64,000 nucleotides of DNA, taken from the NCBI RefSeq assembly GCF_022557175.1, contig NZ_CP092915.1, forward strand, positions 2,542,001 to 2,606,000. The letters are read 5' to 3'. How positions within the stretch are numbered: position 1 is the first letter of the stretch; every line of letters begins with the position of its first letter. The stretch is from Mycolicibacterium sp. YH-1 (GTDB lineage: Bacteria > Actinomycetota > Actinomycetes > Mycobacteriales > Mycobacteriaceae). The notes under the pieces were generated by a model. It made no database searches. It was given only the letters and a program-made list of their open reading frames with translations, and had not been told where the DNA came from. Positions 1 through 7,947 of this stretch are shown here, piece after piece. Made by a program: the position numbers and the translations under genes.

Positions 1-901
1 CGATGGTGATGGCAGGCACGGGAGAGGTCAGCGAGTGCCAGTGCCGCACGACCTCGGGATCTGCTCGCGGCCTGAACCAGAGCGCTGCACCCACCATGCC
101 GCCGATGGCCGCCGCCGTCAGGGGTGCGGCCACACCTCGGATCGCGGCCAGCGAGATCAGCGCGTCCCGTGGATAGTCCTTGGCCACAAGCCCGTTCGCG
201 AACTCCGGCGCACCGTACGTGAGGACGCCCGCGGCGATGAAGCAGAGGGCCCCGAGCGCACCGATGGAGAACCCGTCCAGCGACTCCCGTGCTCCGGTGT
301 GCCACAACCGCACGACGGCCACCGGAAGGAGCATGAGGAGGACACCGGCGATGGGCAGAACCACCAGGTTGATCAGCGCCTGCACCGGCGTCATCGGTGT
401 GCCGAGCACGTCGTCGTAGGTCCGAGCCCAGACGGCGTTGGTGACGACCGCCCAGCCGATGCCCAACCCGATGCCGAGGGCTGCGCTGACCACGAGGGAG
501 CGGACGGACACGCCATCGAATGCGTCGGTCTCCCACAGATAGACACCGAACAAGAGCGGCAACCCGAGCGCGCTGATCCCGATCAGCGCTGGCTCCAGCT
601 GCAGCGCGGCGAAGACGGTCAGGAGGACGACCAGCAGGATAAGGCCCACCCGGAAAGCCGTTCGAGAACGGCGTGGCAGCTGCGGAAAGACCGAGGTTGT
701 GATCGAAGGGCGCACCATGTGCTCGTCCGGTGCCGCGGCGTAGGCCCGGATCCGCAACCACACGGGTCCATCACCAGGCTGAGGGGACAGTGCGGTGCCG
801 CACTCACCGCAGAACGCGCCGGCGGGAACGCTTCGCCCGCACGCACGACAGGGCATGGTGGGCAACGACTCCCACTCATCGGGCGGCAGCTCAGCGGTCA
901 T
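1..901 (-). CDS. Zinc-ribbon multi-span membrane protein, C-terminus beyond left edge (partial)
   Basis: An open frame on the minus strand starts at ATG 901-899 and is still open at base 1, so about 300 residues are visible and the C-terminus is missing. Near the N-terminus is a short zinc-ribbon pattern of two Cys-x2-Cys pairs (CRAC about residues 18-21, CGEC about 31-34). Several hydrophobic segments follow, the first around residues 80-100, so this is an integral membrane protein with a cytoplasmic zinc finger. The start overlaps the stop of the S53 peptidase gene by 4 bp (ATGA), so the two are probably cotranscribed and translationally coupled. I do not recognise a named family and assign no function. 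Frame and start are well supported by the overlap. Confidence 0.75.
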   Translation of the reverse strand, partial: MTAELPPDEWESLPTMPCRACGRSVPAGAFCGECGTALSPQPGDGPVWLRIRAYAAAPDEHMVRPSITTSVFPQLPRRSRTAFRVGLILLVVLLTVFAALQLEPALIGISALGLPLLFGVYLWETDAFDGVSVRSLVVSAALGIGLGIGWAVVTNAVWARTYDDVLGTPMTPVQALINLVVLPIAGVLLMLLPVAVVRLWHTGARESLDGFSIGALGALCFIAAGVLTYGAPEFANGLVAKDYPRDALISLAAIRGVAAPLTAAAIGGMVGAALWFRPRADPEVVRHWHSLTSPVPAITI

Positions 902-2523
902 CGCGGCGCCGCCCCGCGTTGGATGTCGAGGAAGTCGTGCACCAGCCCCTCGACATTGGGGCTGCCGAGTCCGGTGACCAGGTCGTAGCCGGGAGCCGCG
1001 ACATCGACCGCACTCGCGCCGAGGCTGACGTCACGGAAGCCGGGACGATTCGCGCCAGCCGCCACCCGGTAGAGCAACGGATTGATGTCGCCGAGTGCTC
1101 GTCCGCCGTTGGCAAGGAGGTACTGATTCATGATTGCGGTCAGCCCAGCCCAGATGGGCGCGGCCTGAGACGTGCCCGCACCGACGAAGTCTTGCTGGTC
1201 GTACCGGATCCGCATACCGGTGAACGGATCGGCCACCGCGGCGACGTCGGGCGTCAATCGACTCTCGAAGTCGGGGTCGCGCTTGGAGAACACATGCTCC
1301 TGCCAGATCGGGCGGGGGAACAGCTTCGACACACCCCCGCTGGAGCCCTGGGACAGGGGCGAGTCGAACCAGGCTTGCTCCGACTGCCATTCGCCCCTGT
1401 CGTCGGTCGACAGTGTGGTCCCGCCAACCGAGGTCATGCCGGGCAACGATGCGACGGCGTCAAGTCCGACGTCATCCGGTCCAGGCGGGGATGACCAGTT
1501 CGGGCCCCCCTTGCATTCGAGCCCAGCGGTGTCCCCGCTTGCGTCGAAGGCCGTCGTCCCATGCGCGTGCGCGCGCTGCAGTGCGGACTGCACGGGTCGC
1601 AGGTCGGTGGCAGTGATCAGTGCGTCGCACCCCCAGCCGATCGACAAACTCCATATGGCGCCGGGGAACTGGCGATCGACCGAGTCGAACATCTCGGCGA
1701 TGCGCTCGTAGGTGCGGCCGCCCTCGAGAGTGGGCCGCGCGTTGACGACGACCTTCTGCGCGTCGGGTGCGATGGCGTGCACCACCTCAAGATCCATCAC
1801 GGTCTCAGCGCCGTTGGTGTCGTCTGGCATCCCGCCGACCACGATGGGCTTCAGCGGCGGCAAGCCGGATCCGGTGGCGAACTCGTCGAGATCGGTCTGG
1901 TCCAAACCATGGAACGCATAGATCGCAATGGTCTGACCCTTGCCCGTGAACCCCTCCGCCGCAAGACGATTCGCGTTGTAGGCCGTCAGCACGTGGTTCG
2001 GCGACAAGCCGTGGTTCGGGACGTCGAGCGGAAGCATCCATGGACGTGCCTCGCGGTGCGGGGTGAAGCCGAGGATGCGCCCGAGGTCGCTCACGGTGCC
2101 ACGTATCGCCTGTGGCACCGCCGCCTGTTTGGCCGAGGCGTAGAACACCTGACCTTGCATGCCTCGGTAGTCGTGCACCGGGACGTCGAAGGCGTTGGCG
2201 AGCTGAGCTGGGCGACCCCCGACGATGGCCCAGTCCTCGCCGTCGTCCCAGCGCACGTCGAGGCCCTCGGCCTCGGCCCACCGCATCAACGCCAGAGGGC
2301 GCGCCGAATCACGAAGGGCGACAGTCAGCTGCGCGCTGTCGAGGGTGGAGGGACCCAGATCGGTGGAACTCGCGAGCAGCCGCGCATAGGGGCCACCGAT
2401 CGCCGTGGCATCCGGTGTCACCGGATCAGCGTTCTTACCCGCAACGAACACGGTCGCGGCGGCAAGCGACACCGTCAACCAGCATCCGAGCAGCTGGCGA
2501 AAGAGCCTGCGCCTACCCATCAA
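898..2523 (-). CDS. Secreted S53 family (sedolisin-type) serine-carboxyl peptidase
   Basis: This 541-residue protein has an N-terminal hydrophobic signal or anchor (about residues 10-28), an activation pro-domain (about 40-180) and a catalytic domain to the end. Sedolisin hallmarks are visible: a Glu-x3-Asp pair in ETVMD, the oxyanion Asp in DASGD, the nucleophile in GAGTSQAAP (Ser452), and the C-terminal GYDLVTGLGSPN region that forms the calcium site in S53 enzymes. S53 peptidases are usually made as zymogens that self-process at acidic pH; that this one is exported is inferred from the N-terminus. Two adjacent ATGs (2523, 2520) are possible starts. The stop overlaps the start of the zinc-ribbon membrane protein gene. 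No such gene sits at the equivalent place in M. tuberculosis. Confidence 0.88.
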   Translation of the reverse strand: MMGRRRLFRQLLGCWLTVSLAAATVFVAGKNADPVTPDATAIGGPYARLLASSTDLGPSTLDSAQLTVALRDSARPLALMRWAEAEGLDVRWDDGEDWAIVGGRPAQLANAFDVPVHDYRGMQGQVFYASAKQAAVPQAIRGTVSDLGRILGFTPHREARPWMLPLDVPNHGLSPNHVLTAYNANRLAAEGFTGKGQTIAIYAFHGLDQTDLDEFATGSGLPPLKPIVVGGMPDDTNGAETVMDLEVVHAIAPDAQKVVVNARPTLEGGRTYERIAEMFDSVDRQFPGAIWSLSIGWGCDALITATDLRPVQSALQRAHAHGTTAFDASGDTAGLECKGGPNWSSPPGPDDVGLDAVASLPGMTSVGGTTLSTDDRGEWQSEQAWFDSPLSQGSSGGVSKLFPRPIWQEHVFSKRDPDFESRLTPDVAAVADPFTGMRIRYDQQDFVGAGTSQAAPIWAGLTAIMNQYLLANGGRALGDINPLLYRVAAGANRPGFRDVSLGASAVDVAAPGYDLVTGLGSPNVEGLVHDFLDIQRGAAPR

Positions 2524-2600
2524 TGATCGCCGACCTGTGCCGAACGCACCTCCCGCAGAGTGGCGAATTCAGTGCCATCTGCAGGAGGGGCGGTTGGCTG

Positions 2601-2873
2601 TCAGCCGCGGTGGCTTCCGTCCGAGCGGTGGTTGCCGGGAGCCTGCGTCGCAGCAGGCGGCGCCACAACCGTGGGCGAGAAGCTGTTCCCGCCGCCGGGA
2701 GTGATGTTCTTCTCCGTCGGAGAAGGTGCAACCGAGGACGTGGTCGTCGTGGTCGTGGTCGACGGGCTCGGCTCTTCGCTGGTACCGCAGCCAGCGGTCA
2801 GCGCACCCATCGCGATGATCGCGCCCCCGCTGGCGACCAACGCCAGTCGACGGGCAAAACGACCTGATTTCAT
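2601..2873 (-). CDS. Small Thr/Ser-rich lipoprotein
   Basis: This protein of about 90 residues has a basic n-region, a hydrophobic core and a lipobox ending LTAGC, followed by a linker with a run of seven threonines and a Pro/Ser-rich tail. This is the usual layout of a short mycobacterial lipoprotein lipidated at Cys and tethered to the membrane. I place the start at ATG 2873 (MKSGRFARR), which gives a normal signal-peptide length. An upstream in-frame ATG at 2891 is possible. No folded domain can be recognised. It lies upstream of the S53 peptidase on the same strand, separated by 77 bases, so cotranscription is possible. The 220 bases between it and che1 contain no convincing gene. Confidence 0.6.
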   Translation of the reverse strand: MKSGRFARRLALVASGGAIIAMGALTAGCGTSEEPSPSTTTTTTTSSVAPSPTEKNITPGGGNSFSPTVVAPPAATQAPGNHRSDGSHRG

Positions 2874-3093
2874 GCTGTTGTCCAATCTCATCCCCGAATT
2901 GGAACCAACGACTGCTCTGCGAGACGTTGGCGTACAACGGTAACGTCAATATTGTGGCACACCAGAGCAAACTTTTGTGGCAAAGCTCAGACGGCGAATT
3001 CGCGAATCTGACGGGCTCGAGCCGCAGGTCGGACCTCGTAGCCGTTAATCCAGGCGGGTAAGCCGCCGAGGCCAAGGGTTCGTGGCAGGCGCG

Positions 3094-3810
3094 TCAGGCC
3101 GCGACGTAGGCGGACTGCGTTTCGTCGAACCGATCCAGCAATGCCGCGGCGACGAGATTGTGGGAGCCCAGCGGCGCGGTCATCGACGCACCCACGGTAG
3201 CCACCGACTTCGCGACGCGATCGGTGATGAGGCCGTGGGCGAGAAACCAGGGGGCGACGACAATGCGGCGCGCACCCCGGCGCCGCAGGCGGTCGGCGGC
3301 CTCGGTCAGATCGGAGTGCGGTCCCGTCGCGAAGGCCACCTCGACCCCAGCCCAGCTCGTACCCGACCCAAGCGCAGGCCCGACGGTGGCGGTGCGGGCG
3401 TTCGCGGCGTCACTCGAGGAACCGACCGCCACGACGATCACCCCGAGATCACGATCACCAGGGGACACGCCGTGTTCGGCGAGACGCTGCCCGAGCACGG
3501 CGAGCAGTGCCGGATCCTCGCCGAGGACGTCGGCCTGGCGTACCGCCGCGCCGGACGCCTCGATCATGGCCGGGATGTCGACCCGCGCGTGATACGCGCT
3601 GGCCAGCAGCATCGGCACCACCACAGCGGAGTGGTCGCGTTCCGCGATGTCGGCGAGCACGTCGGTCAGGCTGGGCTCGGAGTGATCGAGGAACGCCGCG
3701 CGGACGGCCAGCCACGGCCGCAGCCGCCTGATCCGACCGGCCAGCGCGTGCGTCACGGTGGCCGATCGGGGATCAGCGCTGCCGTGGGCCGCGAGGATCA
3801 AGACACTCAC
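3094..3810 (-). CDS. che1: Sirohydrochlorin ferrochelatase (CbiX/SirB type)
   Basis: Predicted to insert Fe2+ into sirohydrochlorin to give siroheme, the cofactor of the sulfite reductase encoded two genes upstream. The 238-residue protein starts LILAAHGSADPRS, carrying the catalytic His of the CbiX/SirB N-terminal motif. A second half beginning around residue 120 repeats the fold, as in two-domain CbiX/SirB proteins. The start is GTG 3810-3808, overlapping the cysH stop as GTGA, which argues against the longer in-frame ATG forms. Gene order matches Rv2391-Rv2393 of M. tuberculosis. The stop lies near 3094, about 220 bases from the next gene. Confidence 0.88.
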   Translation of the reverse strand: MSVLILAAHGSADPRSATVTHALAGRIRRLRPWLAVRAAFLDHSEPSLTDVLADIAERDHSAVVVPMLLASAYHARVDIPAMIEASGAAVRQADVLGEDPALLAVLGQRLAEHGVSPGDRDLGVIVVAVGSSSDAANARTATVGPALGSGTSWAGVEVAFATGPHSDLTEAADRLRRRGARRIVVAPWFLAHGLITDRVAKSVATVGASMTAPLGSHNLVAAALLDRFDETQSAYVAA

Positions 3811-4511
3811 GAGGCGTGTAGACCGCATTCCGTCTTGGCCTGCCCGGCCCACCGGCCGCTGCGCGGGTCGGCACCCTCTTCGGGCTTGGCGGTGCAGGGG
3901 GCGCAACCGATCGACGGGTAGCCCTCGTAGACAAGGGGATTGACCAACACGTCGTTATCGTCGATGTAGGCCTGCATATCCTCGTCCGACCACGGCGCGA
4001 TCGGGTTGATCTTCACCAAGCCGAACGCATGGTCGAAGCTGATCAACGGCGCGTTGGCGCGCGTCGGTGCCTCAACGCGGCGAATGCCTGTCACCCACGC
4101 CGTGTAACCCGACAGGGCCTTGCCCAGCGGCTCGACCTTGCGCATCCGGCAGCACGACGCGGCGTCGCGGGCGAAGAGATCCTTGCCGTGCAACTCGTCC
4201 TGCTGCGCAACGCTGTTCTCGGCGGTCACGTTGACGACGTTGATGTCGTACACCGCCTCGACGGCGTCCCGTGTGCCGATCGTCTCGACGAAGTGGTAGC
4301 CGGTGTCCAGGAACAGGACATCGACACCCGGGCGCACCTTGGCGGCCAGGTCGACCAGAACCGCGTCCTGCATGTTGGACGCCACGACGTACTGCCCGCC
4401 GAAGTGCTCGTCGGTCCAGCGCAGCAGCTCCTCGGCGGACGCGTCCACCAGTTCTGCCGCGCCGCGCTCGGCGAGTTCGATCAGGTCTTCTTCAGATCGC
4501 AAGTCAGTCAT
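3807..4511 (-). CDS. cysH: Adenylylsulfate (APS) reductase
   Basis: Reduces adenosine 5'-phosphosulfate to sulfite using thioredoxin-type electrons, the first committed reduction step of sulfate assimilation. The 234-residue protein has the paired cysteines that ligate the [4Fe-4S] cluster of APS (not PAPS) reductases: CC in ASCCRMRK and CAPC in IGCAPCTAKP. The C-terminal active-site motif ECGLH is present six residues from the end. It starts at ATG 4511, 33 bases after nirA, and its stop overlaps the che1 start. The three genes therefore form one operon covering APS to sulfide plus cofactor synthesis. Confidence 0.95.
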   Translation of the reverse strand: MTDLRSEEDLIELAERGAAELVDASAEELLRWTDEHFGGQYVVASNMQDAVLVDLAAKVRPGVDVLFLDTGYHFVETIGTRDAVEAVYDINVVNVTAENSVAQQDELHGKDLFARDAASCCRMRKVEPLGKALSGYTAWVTGIRRVEAPTRANAPLISFDHAFGLVKINPIAPWSDEDMQAYIDDNDVLVNPLVYEGYPSIGCAPCTAKPEEGADPRSGRWAGQAKTECGLHAS

Positions 4512-4544
4512 CGATTACCTCAATCTGCTCTTCGCGCAAGCGGC

Positions 4545-6245
4545 TCATCGAAGGTCCGCTTCGTCAGCACGCACTGCCCACGTAGCGAAACGCTCGCCAT
4601 CCTCGCGTTGTTTCATGAAGTTGCGAACGACTCGCTCGATGTAGTCGGCGACCTCGGTGCCCGGCACCTTGTGCTGGCGCAGTTTGCGCCCGAAACCGCT
4701 GTCCAGGCCAAGGCTGCCGCCGAGGTGGACCTGGAAACCCTCGACCGGGCCGTCACCGTCGTCGACCATCTGGCCCTTGAAGCCGATATCGGCGACCTGA
4801 ATGCGGGCGCACGAGTTCGGGCAGCCGTTGATGTTGATGGTCACCGGGACGTCGAGTTCGGCGTTGAGGTCCTCGAGTCGCTGCTCCAGCTCGGGAACCA
4901 GCGTCTGGCTGCGCTTGCGGGTCTCAGCGAAGGACAACTTGCAGAACTCGATGCCGGTGCAGGCCATCAGGTTGCGCCGCCAGTGCGACGGCTGCGACGG
5001 CAGACCGAGGGCGTCGAGGCCGGTGCGCAGTTCCTCGACCTTGTCATCGGGCACGTCGAGGATGATGAGCTTCTGATACGGGGTGAACCGGATCCGGTCG
5101 GAGCCAACCGATTCGGCGAGATCGGCGACCTTGCTCAGGATCGTGCCCGAGACCCGGCCCGCGATGGGAGCCACGCCGACGGCGTTGAGCCCATTCTTGA
5201 TCTTCTGCACGCCGACGTGGTCGATGGGACGCGTCACCGGGTCGGGTGCGGGGCCGTCGATCATGGGGCGCTTCAGGTACTCGGTCTCGAGAACCTCCCT
5301 GAACTTCTCGACACCCCAGTCCTTGATCAGGAACTTCAGCCGGGCCTTGGCGCGCAGCCTGCGGTAGCCGTAGTCGCGGAACGCGCTGACCACGGCCTCC
5401 CACACATCGGGCACCTCGTCGATCGGCACCCACGCGCCGAGGCGCTGACCCAGCATCGGGTTGGTGGACAGGCCGCCGCCGACCCACAGGTCGAAGCCGG
5501 GCCCGTGCTCCGGGTGCACAACGCCGATGAATGCGACGTCGTTGATCTCGTGCACCACGTCCTGCAGGCCCGAGATCGCGGTCTTGAACTTGCGGGGGAG
5601 ATTGGAGTACTCGGGCTTGCCGATGTAGCGCTTGACGATCTCGTTGACCGCCGGGGTGCCGTCGATGACCTCGTCGAGCGACTCGCCGGCCAGCGGCGAG
5701 CCCAACACGACGCGCGGGCAGTCGCCGCAGGCCTCGGTGGTCTGCAGGCCGACCGCGTCGAGCCGGTTCCAGATCTCGGGCATGTCCTCGACGCGGATCC
5801 AGTGGTACTGGACGTTCTGGCGGTCGGAGATGTCGGCGGTGTCGCGGGCGAACTCAGTCGAGATCCCGCCGAGGGTGCGCAGCGCGGCCGCGGTCAGCGC
5901 ACCGCCGTCGCTGCGGACCCGCAGCATGAAGTACTCGTCCTCGAGCATGTCGGTGTTGTCGTCACCGGTCCAGGTGCCGTCGTAGCCGGGCTTGCGCTGT
6001 GTGTAGAGACCCCACCAGCGGAAGCGGCCACGCAGGTCGCCCTTGTCGATGGACTCGAAGCCGCCGGGGGCGTAGATCTTCTCGATGCGTTCCCGCACGT
6101 TGAGCGGGTTGTCGTCCTTCTTGGCCTGCTCGTTGGCGTTGAGCGGCTCGCGGTGTCCCAGCGCCCACTGGCCTTCGACCTTGGGGGCTTTGGCGGGCTT
6201 GGCCGCGGCGGATGTATCTGCGGGTTTGGATGCTGCTGTGGTCAT
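4545..6245 (-). CDS. nirA: Ferredoxin-dependent sulfite reductase
   Basis: Six-electron reduction of sulfite to sulfide with siroheme and a [4Fe-4S] cluster. The 566-residue protein has the duplicated nitrite/sulfite reductase ferredoxin-like repeats and siroheme-binding halves. Cluster ligands are visible as CTGIEFC (Cys-x5-Cys) and GCPNSC (Cys-x3-Cys). Length matches M. tuberculosis SirA/NirA (about 563 residues). The Lys/Ala-rich N-terminal 30 residues look unstructured. The ATG at 6245 follows AGAAGGGG, a strong ribosome site that can pair with CCCC just before the start codon. A short cysteine-rich leader ORF lies 118 bases upstream, suggesting cysteine-responsive attenuation of the operon. 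Confidence 0.95.
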   Translation of the reverse strand: MTTAASKPADTSAAAKPAKAPKVEGQWALGHREPLNANEQAKKDDNPLNVRERIEKIYAPGGFESIDKGDLRGRFRWWGLYTQRKPGYDGTWTGDDNTDMLEDEYFMLRVRSDGGALTAAALRTLGGISTEFARDTADISDRQNVQYHWIRVEDMPEIWNRLDAVGLQTTEACGDCPRVVLGSPLAGESLDEVIDGTPAVNEIVKRYIGKPEYSNLPRKFKTAISGLQDVVHEINDVAFIGVVHPEHGPGFDLWVGGGLSTNPMLGQRLGAWVPIDEVPDVWEAVVSAFRDYGYRRLRAKARLKFLIKDWGVEKFREVLETEYLKRPMIDGPAPDPVTRPIDHVGVQKIKNGLNAVGVAPIAGRVSGTILSKVADLAESVGSDRIRFTPYQKLIILDVPDDKVEELRTGLDALGLPSQPSHWRRNLMACTGIEFCKLSFAETRKRSQTLVPELEQRLEDLNAELDVPVTININGCPNSCARIQVADIGFKGQMVDDGDGPVEGFQVHLGGSLGLDSGFGRKLRQHKVPGTEVADYIERVVRNFMKQREDGERFATWAVRADEADLR

Positions 6246-6363
6246 GGGGTGGGCCCCTTCTTGCGAGGAGCCGGCGTTTCAGATCACAAGCGTCCACCGG
6301 GGGCTGTTCCGGCGGCGCAGATCCGGCGGCCAGCTGGAAGTACAGGTGGGCAGGTCTACGACG
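6246..6363 (-). promoter_or_regulatory. nirA leader between the polycysteine uORF and nirA
   Basis: The 118-base untranslated leader of nirA ends in AAGAAGGGGCCCACCCC then ATG. GGGG of the ribosome site can pair with CCCC directly before the start codon around a CCCA loop, which would hide the site unless opened. This is the expected partner of the stalled-ribosome switch in the uORF. The alternative conformer was not modelled. The 300 bases from 6246 to 6545 hold only this leader, the uORF, and the divergent promoter region of the hemN-like gene. Confidence 0.5.
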
Positions 6364-6420
6364 TCAAAGCAGACAGATACAGGTGCAAACGCGCTTGAAG
6401 TCAACGTGCCGCCGCGCCAC
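6364..6420 (-). CDS. Leaderless polycysteine uORF, candidate cysteine-responsive attenuator
   Basis: On the minus strand a GTG at 6420 opens an 18-codon frame encoding MARRHVDFKRVCTCICLL, ending with TGA. Three cysteine codons alternate with other residues (C-T-C-I-C) just before the stop. A TATCGC hexamer lies 3-8 bases upstream of the GTG, compatible with a -10 element and a leaderless transcript. Short leaderless polycysteine ORFs ahead of cysteine-biosynthesis operons are established in M. smegmatis, where low charged tRNA-Cys stalls ribosomes and raises downstream expression. Position (118 bases before nirA), strand and cysteine tract all fit that role. Identification rests on pattern and context. 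Confidence 0.82.
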   Translation of the reverse strand: MARRHVDFKRVCTCICLL

Positions 6421-6545
6421 GAGCGATACGCGGCGTGGACTCAGGGCGGCAGACACGGTGCCCATTCTGCCACGACCGGCCTCATGCGCCCTAACTGGGC
6501 CAGCTTTGCGATCACGGTGAGTGCAACCGGTTCTGCAACACTGAC

Positions 6546-7679
6546 ATGGTGAGTTCCCGTCCGTTCGGCATGTACGTCCACGTGCCGTTCTGTGCTACCC
6601 GGTGCGGGTACTGCGACTTCAACACCTACACACCGTCGGAGCTGGGCGGCGCTAACCCCGACGGTTGGCTGGCCGCTCTGCGTATCGAGCTGGAGCTGGC
6701 CGCCCGGCGCCTCGGTGATCGCCGGTCGCTGCGGACGGTGTTCGTCGGTGGCGGTACCCCGTCGATGCTCGGCGGCAAGGGCCTGGCCGCGGTGCTGGCA
6801 GCGGTCCTTGAGCACTTCGATCTCGAACCCGGCGCTGAGGTCACCACCGAGTCCAACCCGGAGTCCACGTCACCGGCGTTCTTCGCCGAGTTGCGCGCCG
6901 CGGGGTTCACCAGGATCTCGCTGGGTATGCAGTCGACGGCGCCGCACGTGCTCGCCGCGCTGGATCGGGTGCACTCGCCGGGCCGCGCGCCAGCAGCGGC
7001 CATCGAGGCCCGTGCGGCGGGGTTCGAGCACGTCAACCTCGATCTCATCTACGGCACACCTGGCGAGACCGACGACGATCTGCGGGCCTCGATCGACGCA
7101 GCCATCGGGGCCGGGGTGGACCACGTGTCCGCCTACTCGCTGATCGTTGAGGACGGCACAGCCCTCGCCCGCCGGGTCCGGCGCGGTGAGATCGCGGCAC
7201 CCGACGACGACGTGCTGGCCGGCCGCTACGAACTGCTCGACGCGCGACTGTCCGACGCCGGTTTGCACTGGTATGAGGTGTCGAACTGGAGTCGGCCGGG
7301 AGGGGAGTGCCAGCACAACCTCGGCTACTGGCAGGGCGGCGAATGGTGGGGTGCGGGCCCCGGTGCGCACGGCTACGTCGACGGCACGCGGTGGTGGAAT
7401 GTCAAGCACCCCAACGCCTATGCGAGCGAACTCGCCGCTGGCAGGCTGCCCGTCGCCGACTCCGAGGTGCTCGATGACACCGATATGCACGTCGAGGCCG
7501 TGATGCTGCAGGCCAGGCTGCGTGACGGCCTCGCGGTGGATCTCCTCGACGCCGACGAACTGGCCCGAGCCGAAACGCTGCGTGGTGACGGCCTTCTCCT
7601 GCGCCGCGACGATGCCCTGGTCCTGAGTGACCGAGGGCGACTGCTCGCCGACGCCGTCGTGCGCGACCTGCTCGCCTGA
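6546..7679 (+). CDS. hemN: Radical SAM coproporphyrinogen oxidase-like protein (HemN/HemW family)
   Basis: This 377-residue radical SAM protein has the cluster motif C16-x3-C20-x2-C23 (CATRCGYC), the GGGTPS motif and a HemN C-terminal helical domain (about 285-370). It is the orthologue by position of M. tuberculosis Rv2388c, annotated hemN. It lacks the N-terminal extension typical of true oxygen-independent coproporphyrinogen III dehydrogenases and has HemW length, so a heme-chaperone role is at least as likely as decarboxylation of coproporphyrinogen. It is divergent from the nirA operon, with a 125-base gap to the uORF start. The start ATG 6546 puts the radical SAM motif at the usual distance. 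Confidence 0.88.
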   Translation: MVSSRPFGMYVHVPFCATRCGYCDFNTYTPSELGGANPDGWLAALRIELELAARRLGDRRSLRTVFVGGGTPSMLGGKGLAAVLAAVLEHFDLEPGAEVTTESNPESTSPAFFAELRAAGFTRISLGMQSTAPHVLAALDRVHSPGRAPAAAIEARAAGFEHVNLDLIYGTPGETDDDLRASIDAAIGAGVDHVSAYSLIVEDGTALARRVRRGEIAAPDDDVLAGRYELLDARLSDAGLHWYEVSNWSRPGGECQHNLGYWQGGEWWGAGPGAHGYVDGTRWWNVKHPNAYASELAAGRLPVADSEVLDDTDMHVEAVMLQARLRDGLAVDLLDADELARAETLRGDGLLLRRDDALVLSDRGRLLADAVVRDLLA

Positions 7680-7711
7680 CAGGTGGGTTCGCCGGGGCCG
7701 GTGGCGGCCCG

Positions 7712-7835
7712 GCGTGTGAGTGAGCTAACACCGTGTCGGCCCGCGTGCTGGGGGCAAGCGCTGGTGTGACAACCCGGCAACGGTGAAACCCCACGTCATG
7801 GGCGCCGACAGGCAAACTCCCCCTTCTTCGCGCTC
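7712..7835 (+). ncRNA. Possible structured RNA between the hemN-like gene and the PKS (tentative)
   Basis: This gap has no ORF but looks organised: ACACC (7728-7732) can pair with GGTGT (7763-7767), then CCGGCAAC (7774-7781) and a GGTG-AAA-CCCC stretch. The CCGGCAAC core after a stem is reminiscent of SAM-binding (S-box/SAM-IV) riboswitches, but the remaining core segments do not match what I know of those families. It lies upstream of the IdeR box of the PKS, so it may instead be a hemN 3' end or an independent small RNA. A further hairpin CCCC-GCGCGGGT-GGGG near 7834-7850 could be a terminator. Confidence 0.2.
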
Positions 7836-7901
7836 CCCGCGCGGGTGGGGGCCAACCGGCAGGGTCGGTATGCCAGTATTGTCCGCATGTCGCCAGCGTA
7901 C

Positions 7902-7920
7902 TTAGGCAAGGCTATCCAGA
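7902..7920 (+). promoter_or_regulatory. Candidate IdeR (iron box) operator upstream of the 6-MSAS gene
   Basis: TTAGGCAAGGCTATCCAGA agrees with the IdeR consensus TTAGGTTAGGCTAACCTAA at about 14 of 19 positions, including the TTAGG arm and the AGGCTA core. It ends 27 bases before the PKS start codon, where iron-loaded IdeR would block transcription. The two other boxes in the window control mbtA/mbtB, so shared iron control of the PKS and mycobactin genes is likely. Found by eye; not scored with a matrix. Confidence 0.7.
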
Positions 7921-7947
7921 CTTTCGTGTCCTCGGAAACCTGCTGAC

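Noticed and set aside
5962..6297. 111-codon minus-strand frame overlapping the start of nirA
   Set aside because: It reads out of frame through the nirA 5' end; composition is Arg/Pro-rich. It could affect leader translation but is not supported as a protein gene.
4029..6398. 789-codon open frame on the plus strand across cysH/nirA
   Set aside because: Lies fully antisense to nirA and cysH, whose products show clear enzyme motifs; long antisense frames are expected at this GC content.
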